Shown piece after piece: positions 55,142-64,000 of a stretch of DNA of 64,000 nt. The DNA is from Turnera subulata (Eukaryota; Streptophyta; Magnoliopsida; Malpighiales; Passifloraceae). The DNA is taken from the NCBI GenBank assembly GCA_028386065.3, contig JAKUCV010004362.1, positions 41,575-105,574 on the forward strand, written 5' to 3'. Each line of letters opens with the position of its first letter. Positions within the stretch are counted from its first letter, which is position 1. The position numbers and the translations under genes were made by a program. Below the pieces are notes generated by a model. It saw only the letters and a list, made by a program, of their open reading frames with translations, did no database searches and was not told where the DNA came from.

Positions 55142-55611
55142 ATTACCTCGCCACTTACATCATCAAAAGTATTATCAGATAGTCAGCAAAAGATCAAACA
55201 AAAAAGGATTAATGTTACCTCTTGTAGCCCTCCTCTAGCCCCTTGGTTTAGGTTGAATTTTGCACCCACCTTCTTGCCACTTCTAAGCTCAATTGTCAAT
55301 CCCTCTTAGTCTATACTTGCTGCTTCCTTGTTGATGCTACCCACGAGAATCTTCTAGAGTTTTTGCCTATAGAAATATTTCTAGGCTTGGAGAAGAAGAA
55401 TTTCTCCATGCAACAAAGCTTATGGGGGTGTGTGTGCAATGAGAGAATGCTCCCTTGAAATGTGAGTAAGAGGTCCTATTTATAGTGTTTTGGGGTGTGT
55501 GAGGGCGTGGACTAGCATAATGACTGAGGTTACAGCCAAAAATCTGGGCCAAAACTGTGTAGAATTAAATTAGGGGCAAAAATCGGGGGAGAATCGCATT
55601 TCTAGGGGTGC

Positions 55612-55715
55612 ATGACCGCCATGGCCGGCGGTTATGGGCTGGATGGCTGCCATGGCCAGTGGTCATGGGCTCTATGACCGCCAGGGCCGGCGGTCATCCC
55701 GCTATGGTCGCCTGC
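55612..55715. repeat. GC-rich palindromic block (31-bp period) in the Tat 5' LTR
   Basis: Units start at 55612, 55643, 55674 and 55704: ATGACCGCC-ATGGCC-GGCGGTTAT and variants, each an inverted repeat with 9-bp arms. Intact counterpart of the block disrupted by the solo LTR at 8197-10422. Confidence 0.85.
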
Positions 55716-56352
55716 CACTTCCGCGTTTCCCCGCTCTTTCCTTTTTTTTGCACCCGATCCCCCCTAATTCCTCCCTGATTTGATTCCACCGTGTAATTAA
55801 CCCCTAATCAACCCAGAATCACCTCTTTTCTTGATTAGTACTTCCCCCAATTATCTCCTAATTGATTGAGCACACATTAAGTCTGCATTTCATGCCCAAA
55901 TCATACCAAAAATACATTTACTATCAAGGGATGATTTAACTCTGATTTCCACGAAAATTAGAACTAAAATTTGTCTGCAAGTAATGTGTTTATAGGCTAC
56001 TCCACTCTGGAAGGTCCACATTTCATTAACTTAGGCCCTCAAGTTCATGCTTAACCCAAAAATAAATCATCTTATTACGATTGAGTAAGAATAAACAAGG
56101 AAGCCCAAATAAATAAATTGGGACAATATTTTAATGAACTGGACTTTAGTATATTTTTATTCCAAGATTAAATCATCTTATATATCCTAAGGTTCAAGCA
56201 TATAAATCCCAATTCATAAAATATGCATTCCTCTAAAATAAATTCCAAATGTGCCTTAGCCATAGACTAAATCATCTCATTAATCTTATGGTTCCAGCCC
56301 ACGTAAAATCTTAATTAGAGGAATATTCATGGGTCAAATTTGGGTGTTCACA

Positions 56353-57568
56353 ATCACGTTCATTAAAAATACATTTTCAATTAGAACTTCATTATCTAAG
56401 GAATGCACGTCCTATACCTAAGTGATGCATGAGCATGTCTAAATGTGTTGTCCTTTCAATGCATGGGGATGCCTGTAGTTTCTACATGCAAGTGCCATGA
56501 CTTCTTCCTCTCTTCTTCACTTCTCCTCTCTTCCTCCTTTCTTCTTTCTCTCTTCTTTTCTTTTTCCTTTCATCTTCCCATCTCCCTTTTCTCTCTTCTC
56601 GTTTCACATTTTCTCCCTTCTTTTCTCTCATCTTATCACTCTCTCGAATTTCATCTAACTTTCCCGTTCTCTTCTTCTCTTTTTCTCTCCCTATCATTCT
56701 CCAATGTTTCCTATTTCTGTATGATGCAAGTACTTTCTAGTTCTACATGGTGTCTTTCTATTTTTTTCAAATGCAAGTACTTCCTACTTCTACATCACAT
56801 ACTTGTTGTTTTTGTTGTTTTTTTTTCCTTATTGAATGCAAGTGCCATCTACTTCTACATGGTGTGCAAAATGCCCCCTAATATGATGCATGAACTTTGA
56901 AAATCAACCAAGCTGAGGTGAAAGTCAAGCAAAACCAAAGGCGAGTTATCGCATTAAAAACACAAAAGCTTCCAAGAGAAGGATTCCTAATGACTATGAA
57001 CTCATTCACTTCTAATCCTTACTAGGACCCCAAGGGTGAGCAAAAGGTTCAGTGGACGGATGGAGAATCATCTGATTAGGCAAAGCAAATGGATGAGTGG
57101 ACTTCTCTTTAAAAATTGATGGAGGCAATGGCTGTGCATGGCTGACTGGGTGATCTATCTATAGTGAACAGTCTTCATCTCGAGGAGCAATATGGTCCAG
57201 TGCGCGAGTACGTCTTCGTCATTGGCTACTATCCTCTTTTTTTTTCCAACTTTAACTTTTGCCTAGGCCAGCCATTTAGGTTTTCAACCTAGCAGGCATG
57301 TCCTAATTTTTGCCTAAGTTGCCTTTTCGAGTTTTCAACCTAACGGACTCGTTCTTTTCCCCTTCTCTCTTTTTTTTTAAGGGAATAGTAACCATGAGCC
57401 ATGACAGGCTTGAAGAAGTCGAGGCCGCTTAAGCAAGGGGCATTCGGAGTACCATCAAAGGACTACAGAACCGGAAAGAGGAGCGAGGCAATTTTCAATC
57501 GAGTTCATCAAACACTAAATTCTGAGGAGACCCACCCGACCGTCAAACCATTCCACCAAGAGAAACAA
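56353..57568. other. Unassigned region between the Tat 5' LTR and the 350-bp repeats
   Basis: No domain recognised. Contains a C/T-rich tract at about 56500-56700, two related AGGTTTTCAACCTA/GAGTTTTCAACCTA segments near 57280 and 57335, and a few short ORFs without similarity. It may be the 3' region of Tat element 2 or flanking DNA. Confidence 0.4.
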
Positions 57569-58614
57569 GTCAACCACCAATCAAATCTATGCAACCGTCA
57601 AAATCAGAAGCCGACCGTCAAAGCAATCCGGTGAGAAAAGTGAGGCAATCACCAGTCAAATCCACATAACCACCAAAACGGAGAAGTCCTAGCCAATCAT
57701 TAAACGATTCCGCTGATAAATTGCAGCAATTAACACTTCGGTCCACTGAGAAAGAGAATCAACTCAACCTATATTGGGTGTATCACATAATCAACCATAC
57801 TAGGGAATGATCTCATTTTTTTACAAACACAATGACAATTCTTCGACAAAATTGGCATCTGAATCTCCCCATGGCATAGTAAGCATAAACTCCAATCTTG
57901 TCCATTGAACCAACCTAAGTCAACCACCAATCAAATCTATACAACTGTTAAAATCAGAAGCCGACCGTCAAAGCAATCCTGTGAGAAAAGTGAGGCAATC
58001 ACCAGTCAAATCCACATAACCACCAAAACTGAGAAGTCCTAGCCAATCATTAAACGATTCCACTGATAAATTGCAGCAATTAACACTTCGGTCCACTGAG
58101 AGAGAGAATCAACTCAACTTATATTGGGTGCATCACATAATCAACCATACTAGGGAATGATCTCATTTTTCTACAAACACAATAACAATACTTCGACAAA
58201 ATTGGCATCTGAATCTCCCCATGGCATAGTAAGCATAAACTCCAATCTTGTCCATTGAACCAATCTAAGTCAACCACCAATCAAATCTATGCAACCGTCA
58301 AAATCAGATGCTGACCGTCAAAGCAATCCGGTGAGAAAAGTGAGGCAATCACCAAATCCACATAACCACCAAAACTGAGAAGTCCTAGCCAATCATTAAA
58401 CGATTCCACTGATAAATTGCAGTAATTAACACTTCGATCAACTGAGAAAGAGAATCAACTCAACCTATATTGCGTGCATCACATAATCAACCATACTAGG
58501 GAATGATCTCATTTTTCTACAAACACAATGACAATACTTCGACAAAATTGGCATCTGAATCTCCCTATGGCATAGTAAGCATAAACTCCAATCTTGTCCA
58601 TTGAACCAACCTAG
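57569..58614. repeat. Three tandem copies of a 350-bp repeat
   Basis: Copies begin at 57569, 57919 and 58269, each with GTCAACCACCAATCAAATCT. Copy 3 lacks about four bases. Copies differ by a handful of substitutions. No coding capacity. Position left of a decayed Tat gag suits the tandem repeats found in the 3' region of Tat elements. Confidence 0.9.
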
Positions 58615-59279
58615 AAACTAAATAGACTGGGTCCACTGCCGGGCAACCTACGTATCTGTGAATGACGGTGTTTTGTGGAAGGCTGCATTTGGTAGAATGG
58701 TGGTTGAAGCTATAGGTAACACTTGTTTCCTTCACTATGACTTCTTCCTTTCTAAGTAATATTTCAAATTATAGGCCACTTTCCTTCCCTCGCTTCTTTT
58801 TCTCTCTTTTTTTTCTCTTTTTTTCTCTTTTTTTCTTTTTTTTCTTTTTTTTCTTTTTTTTTTCGGGGGAAGTGACCCTTTTTGAGCATGTCATTTGACA
58901 GGACTTGCTTTAGAAGTCAAAAATCATTTTTGGAAATATCAACTCTTTAGACAAGTGCTCACACTGGAGGCCAGTCAAGTGTTCAATGCTCACTTCAGGT
59001 ACGTGTCTGAAGATCGGTATGGGTAGGTTTTCACAAGTCAAGTAGGATCGGGAAATTGACTTAGGTGAGAATGGGTTACACCCACAGAATCAGGTCTTCG
59101 TAGTTCATTTGAGAGGTTCCCAGGCTGAGTCAATGGACTTTCATGGAATTTATCAAATTCAAAACATATGCGCACATGAATGAAGATTATATTATTCTTG
59201 GTCAAAAGATACACCCAAAATGCTTACGTCATCGCCCTATTCCAAACATAAGATTTCCTTCTATTCCTACCCTCGTCAT
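58615..59279. other. Tat-like 3' sequence and a T-rich tract
   Basis: Around 58640 the minus strand reads TACGTAGGTTGCCCGG, a motif type seen in Tat 3' regions. 58788-58862 is a CT/poly-T tract. No gene. Confidence 0.45.
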
Positions 59280-59744
59280 TCATCCATCAATATCCCTATC
59301 AAATACGTCATTCACCATCTTGGAGTAGGCTCTTCCACCTGAGGCTAGACTAGGCATTATTGTCAGTGCGGACCAATCTCTTGCGGTGGAATTCTGATGC
59401 ATCCATTTCTTCCAATGTGACCTCTCAGGTAGGACCAGTAATCCTTTGTCAATTAGTATTTTGACAGCTATGCGAAATTCCAAATATGTGCCTATGGTAT
59501 GTCCCTAGCATTGATGATAAGCATAATAATTTCCCTGACCCTTAGAAGGGAAGGGATCTTTAGAGGGCCCTTGTGGATCTACCGGTCTCGACAACTCTTC
59601 ATTTATGCACAATTGCAGCAATTTCTTAGCTAGCAACGGCAAAGGACCGAGTTTCTTCATCAACTTCAAAGGTTCTCTTTGCAACCCATTGGATTTGGAG
59701 GGTGGTGGATTGATATCATTATCATTGACCGACATGCTTTTAGC
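59280..59744 (-). pseudogene. Tat element 2: Gag C-terminal part
   Basis: Two frames separated by a stop: MSVNDNDINPPPSKSNGL...LQLCINEELSRP...YYAYHQC, stop, GHTIGTYLEFRIAVKILIDKGLL. The AYHQ..GHT..T pattern is the degenerate finger of Tat Gag. Its N-terminal partner is at 63161-63916, on the other side of the solo LTR. Confidence 0.7.
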
Positions 59745-59748
59745 TGAT

Positions 59749-62700
59749 TGTAACGCCCCGAATTTTCGGTATTTTAGTCCTATGGATTTTTGAAATTTTT
59801 ACAAATTTAGTTTCCAATTTTACCCTTACAAATTTTTGGGCATTTATGATTAGGGAAAATATTCCATCCTTAGGTAATATTATTAATATTATTGTTATTA
59901 TTATTTTTATGGGGAAGTAATCATTATTGCAAGATTAAAATTGAATTTTAATTGAGTTAGTATGTAAAACACATGTACTAGGGTAGTATTGACCTAAACT
60001 ACGTCGTTTTGGGGAGCTTATAACATAAAACTCATGCATGGCTCGCGTTTTGACCAGGGGAGTTTGGCGTGTTGACTTGGGGAGTTAAAGGATCGAAACG
60101 ACGCCGTTTTATGCCTGGCCGAACCCTAGGATTACCCTAAGTATAAAATCATCTCTTCTTCTCTTCCTTCCACTCTCTTCTCTCCCGACCTCGGCTGCCA
60201 CTCCCTTCTCTGTTCTCTTCCCTCTTCCTTTCACTCAAACCGCCGCCCCAACTTCCACTCTTCCTTTTTTTTTGTCGCCATCGGCGCGACCCCACGCCAC
60301 CGCCGCCACGCTCTCCACTTTCGACCCCGTGATTCGAGGCTGTGGAGGAACGAGAGGCTGAGGTTGCGAGGCGAGACGATGGGGACGAGCAGCGGCTGGA
60401 GGGTTGGATTCAAGTCTGCACTGCCATCACCATCGTTGGCGGGCGTGTGTTGGGGTTGTTTGGTGCCGCCATGGGCTTTCTTCTTTCGTCTCTGTAAGCC
60501 GCGTCAGTGAAGGGGCTCGGGAAGGGGAAGCGGGGTGGATGACAGTGAACCCGAGGGAGCTCTCGAGAGTTGTCGCCGACGCAGCTGTCTGGGAAGGAGG
60601 GACCTCCAGGCGAGAGCCTCCGTGGTGCAGAACCCGAGGTACGATGCGGTGCCGCCACCGAGCACGGGTTAGCCACCGGATTCCTTCTTCTTCTTCTTCT
60701 TCTTTGTATTTCTTTCTTTCGTTTTGTGGATGTGGACCACTGAACTGGTTCGATTGGGTTTATGGGTGTGCTATGTTGATTTGATGTGTGTTGTGGATTG
60801 GCTCGGTGCTTGTGTTCGGGTCCCGAGGTGCTTACGCTTATGGGTTCGTGGAGGCGGCGATACGGCTGTGGGTGGCTGGTGGTTTGGCTATGGTAGATGA
60901 CGATGGGCCTTACTGTGTTGTCGTCGGCGGTGGGCGTGGCTTCGGTGGACAGATGGGTGTTGATGGCCTTGCTGTTGGGTCATTAACGGGGTGTTGGTGG
61001 TGACTGCCGGCAGGATCAGGTAGAGTTAAAGTGGTCAGAAACGGGCTTGGGCAGTTTGTTCTGGTGAGTAAAACCGGTGATTGTCCTTTGACGTTTCTTT
61101 CGTTTGGGGTTGCTGTTTTGCACTTGGTTATATGATTTGGAATGTCGTTTATGCGTGTTACGCAATTGCAGTCATTGGAGGTCGGGAACCCGGCGAGCTC
61201 GGGTACTGTTCCGGCGCGGTTGACCGAAATCCGGCGAGGTCCGGGAAACTTCCGGCGGGGCTCGGGTTGCTGTTCCGGCGAGCGAGTTATTATTTCGGCG
61301 TGCATCTTGAGTTAGTATTAAATGGTAATTCCTGGCAATGCTTGTAATCTAATTTGTACATGTCATGTACTAGATATGCATTTTAATCGATGTATCAAGA
61401 TATAAATGGACTTTAGTGGAAGTCGGGTGTTGCGTGTTGAGGGTGCGTGGCCGGAATATAGTTCCGACGCGTTTAGAACCGTTAGGCCGAAAAGGTTGGG
61501 CTCGGGAGTTCGATTTGTCATGATTATGTTAACGGGCCGAGTCTAGGCCCAATAAATGTTAAGCAGAGTGTGTTTGGGCTTTAGGCCCAATGACTAATAA
61601 AGTGGGCTTTAGGCCCAGTGACTATTATGGAAATGGGCTTTAGGCCCAATGGATAATTAAAACTGACAACTAATATGGATATGGACCTTAGGCCCAAAGG
61701 AGGATTAAACCTAATGTTTTAATTAAGTGGACCTTTAGTCTTGGACTAAGATTATGAGATTGTTTGGGCTTTGACCTTGATGGTTAATAACGGGCCTTAG
61801 GCTACGGGATAAACTCAAGATCATACATTGGCATGCATTTATTTATTTGTGATGAGTAAGCATCTTATATGAAGTGTATATTCGTAGGACATTATGGACA
61901 TAGGAATGTTGAGGCGGGTTAAGGCTTCGGTTTCTGAGGCAATTATTATGGCCAAGGTGAGGACTTATAAACCTTTGTATGCATTATTGCCTACAATGCT
62001 CGGTTAACTGTCTTGATATATATAAAGTGGTATTAATTGTTGGTCTCGAATGTTGTATGCGTGCTTGTTTGATGTGCTGATGTGGCTATCTGCGAGTGAA
62101 CTATGTTGGTGATATCTCTGATGCAGTGTGCATGATTTGTGAACCGTGTATCAGTGTGATATAATATGCCTGTCGTGCATGAGTTGTTTTGTGTGTTAGA
62201 TAACGTGATAAGTGGTTTTGTGGTTTGTGTGGTGGATTGTGGGCTGGAGGCCCGGATTTGAGATTAAGATGTTAAATCCACACAATCATGTTTGAAATAA
62301 CGTATGGTACAATTCTTAAAGGATAATTGTGAATAAGATACTATTATAATTCTACTGTGGGGCTGTTGACCAGTTGGTTCGAGCGGGGAGTAATACCCCT
62401 CGGGATGGCATGCGGGTTTGCATGTGGGCCTGTGATGGCCGGTTCTACCTCCCTCTTTCTATCTCCCCCTTTCTACCTCCCTCTTTCTCTCTGTCTATCT
62501 CTCTCTCTCTATGGAAATGTTTGGGCTTCGTGCCTGGTTTATTTGGGCTTATGCCTGGTTGTCTGATCAGACGGGACCGAGCTCGACGCACACAGTAGAG
62601 GGCCCTAATAAAATATTTAAACCTAATAACAAGGATAATAAGATAAGTAACGATAAGTGATGGTTGAAGTTTAGTGATGACTTGAATGTTGTATACTGTG

Positions 62701-63160
62701 AATTGTTTTGTGCACTGTTTTGCTTTTGTCCATTGCCGGTGTACTTGTAGTTGATTTGTTTTGTATATTATTGGTTTATTTGTCTGCGGTGAGACAGTGG
62801 TTGGTCTCACCCCCTCACAGTTTTACACAGGTTAGCTGATCGTTGATCTGAAGTACATATCAGCAGGTGGCGGTGCTTTCCTCTCTTCGGGTCGGATCCA
62901 TAGAGTTCACGGCATACATGTTATCTTATGTTTAGTCTTCCGCTGCATACTCGTTGCTGTGTAATTTATTTGTATAACTGTTCATTAATTATGTGGTTGA
63001 TATTGTATCCCGGGAAGAAGGATATTTTGATCACTTCACTTGCTATATATTCTTTAATGGATGATTTGGGATACGGGTGTCCCGGGAATAAAAAAGGCAA
63101 TTTGGTCAATCTATGTTTAACTTATAACTTATCTTAATAATTTGGGACACGGTCGTTTCA
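59749..63160 (+). mobile_element. Solo LTR (3.4 kb) of the TGTAACGCCCC family
   Basis: Starts TGTAACGCCCCGAATT, ends GGTCGTTTCA, flanked by TGAT (59745-59748 and 63161-63164; TGATT if the element is taken to start one base later). Removal joins the two halves of a Tat gag in one frame. Contains AAACGACGCCGTTTT-like palindromes (about 60096), a TATA box at 60142-60148, a pyrimidine-rich leader and GGGCTTTAGGCCC repeats. Apparent ORFs inside (for example 60404-60784) show no recognisable domain. A truncated inverted relative lies at 48363-51234. Confidence 0.8.
60142..60148 (+). promoter_or_regulatory. TATA box of the 3.4-kb LTR
   Basis: TATAAAA preceded by the AAACGACGCCGTTTT-like palindrome about 45 bp upstream and followed by a C/T-rich leader. 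The same arrangement occurs in the inverted relative at 51132-51138, which supports it as the LTR promoter. Confidence 0.65.
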
Positions 63161-63916
63161 TGATTCACTTGATTCTTTGCACTCATCCATTTTCTCTTGG
63201 AGGTCTTGCAACTCCTCCATCCGCTCCGGGTAATTAGCTTCCTTAAAGAACTCACTTTTAAGGCACTTCTTCTTAAGGTCCCACCTCATCTCTTCTTCAA
63301 AGATGCTCATTTTCTGCTTCAGGTCCTCAGTTTGTTGTGCATTTTCTTCAGGTGATGATGCGGTCTTACCGTCAGGATTTAAAGTAATTTCCATCAGTTG
63401 CATGCTATCCTTCAGCCTCGCCCATGATCACCTTTTCTCCTTTCTCGAACCAAGGTGACTTCCCCTCTACTTGCGCGGCTTCCCCAATGTACTCGATTTC
63501 AGCATCATGTCCCCCTTGGTCCTTAGGGCGGCCATCTTCCTCCTCATGTTTTCAATCCTCTCATCTAACTTCCATCCTCATTGTTTATCTTCTTCAAGAT
63601 ATAGGAGTTCTCCCTCCATTAGTTTCTCAACACGCCTTTCATCGATGCATTACTTCATATTAACTTGCACCTTTGGCCCAATCACAAGTTCCTTTCGGTT
63701 GATGTTCTTGAGTACAAATTCCACAAGTTGGCCCTTGAAGGTTGATGACAATTTAGGATTGTCGGACCTTTTAGGGCCTTGCTTACTAGTTTCGGGTACG
63801 TTTACTGTCCCACGAAAAGTCTCCACCATCCCATTCCAACTGAACTGCATGTCACCCACGGTTTCCTGAAGGTTCAATTTTCTAAAGATGAGATTCATGG
63901 TCGTCGGAAATCCCAA
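63161..63916 (-). pseudogene. Tat element 2: Gag N-terminal region
   Basis: Minus-strand frames: 63916-63650 (MGFPTTMNLIFRKLNLQETV), then after stops, 63403-63161 with a highly charged probable coiled coil (EENAQQTEDLKQKMSIFEEE, then PERMEELQDLQEKMDE). It joins in frame with 59744 when the solo LTR is removed. Assigned to Tat Gag by context more than by a domain match; the Gag core seen in element 1 is not found. The leader or 5' LTR would lie right of 64000. Confidence 0.55.
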
Positions 63917-64000
63917 ATGTAGGCTTCATTTTCAAATTGTTGCAGGAAAACATTGTGGAATACATTCGCAAATCATTTTCCAAAAACAATTTTCTCTTCT

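Larger units (their letters stand above)
43694..56352 (-). repeat. 5' LTR of Tat element 1 (about 1.6 kb), split by copia element 2
   Basis: Parts 43694-44105 and 55142-56352. On the minus strand it starts TGTGAACACCCAAATTTGAC and ends GTTCTCACA before the PBS. The 3' part carries motifs common to Tat LTRs, such as TACGTGGCTTTGACCC and CTAACACCTTCCCATCCATG. Contains the GC-rich palindromic block at 55612-55715. Confidence 0.85.

Noticed and set aside
56445..56900. Phe/Ser/Leu-rich ORF as a membrane protein
   Set aside because: Translation of a C/T-rich low-complexity stretch.
60404..60784. ORF of 126 codons in the 3.4-kb solo LTR as a host gene
   Set aside because: No domain, inside an LTR bounded by a target-site duplication, and not kept in the inverted relative at 48363-51234.

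Overview
The window looks like TE-dense nuclear DNA of a flowering plant, probably a eudicot. The evidence is plant-type LTR retrotransposons (Ty1/copia, and Ty3/gypsy of Tat, Athila and chromovirus-like types), an L1-type LINE, plant-style introns in a raffinose-synthase gene remnant, and a small insert that resembles plastid rRNA-operon DNA. I cannot name the species. No intact host gene was found. The only host-gene sequence is the last three exons of a raffinose-synthase-like gene (2957-3842), which carries an in-frame stop and has lost its 5' part next to a copia LTR.

Layout. 1-2920: minus-strand copia element with 5' LTR, PBS and gag-protease-integrase, running off the left edge. 2957-3842: raffinose synthase pseudogene. 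4520-7518: decayed LINE (RT, zinc finger, RNase H) split by a 426-bp MITE-like insert. 7519-56352: a very large nest. Its host is a minus-strand Tat-type gypsy element with 3' LTR material ending at 11157, an antisense ORF (12911-13467, continuing 30823-30934), pol-gag at 38430-43193, PBS at 43677-43691 and 5' LTR at 43694-56352. Into it went: a 2.2-kb solo LTR (8197-10422, TSD GCCAT); a non-coding LTR-internal-LTR-internal-LTR array (13468-30817, TSD GTCAC); a gypsy element inside that array (17880-25163, TSD CAACC); a plastid-like insert inside the same array (26767-27064); an Athila-like gag-protease-only element (30935-38283, TSD CCTAA/CCCAA); and a copia element in the Tat 5' LTR (44106-55141, TSD ATTAC). 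The copia element itself contains a long LTR-like insert (48363 to about 51234). 56353-64000: remains of a second Tat-like element with a triplicated 350-bp repeat, and a 3.4-kb solo LTR (59749-63160) inserted in its gag.

Most noteworthy. The 5' leaders (between PBS and gag) of two retrotransposons from different superfamilies, the copia element at 44106 and the gypsy element at 17880, carry the same repeat module. It consists of pairs of the palindrome AACATCGATGTT whose starts are 20-21 bp apart, with pairs repeated at 52, 63-64 or 73-74 bp. Every interval is close to a whole number of 10.5-bp helical turns, and the spacer between pairs shares the core GAGCTCTGCCAAA in the same sense orientation. 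Palindromes phased on one helix face suggest a DNA-binding array; read as RNA, each pair would fold as a 12-bp hairpin. A second palindromic module (31-bp period, GC-rich) occurs in the Tat LTRs and just upstream of the TATA box of the Tat antisense ORF.

Limits. All family assignments rest on motifs recognised by eye. Element edges rest on TSDs, TG..CA ends, PBS and PPT sites as given. Percent identities are rough counts by eye.
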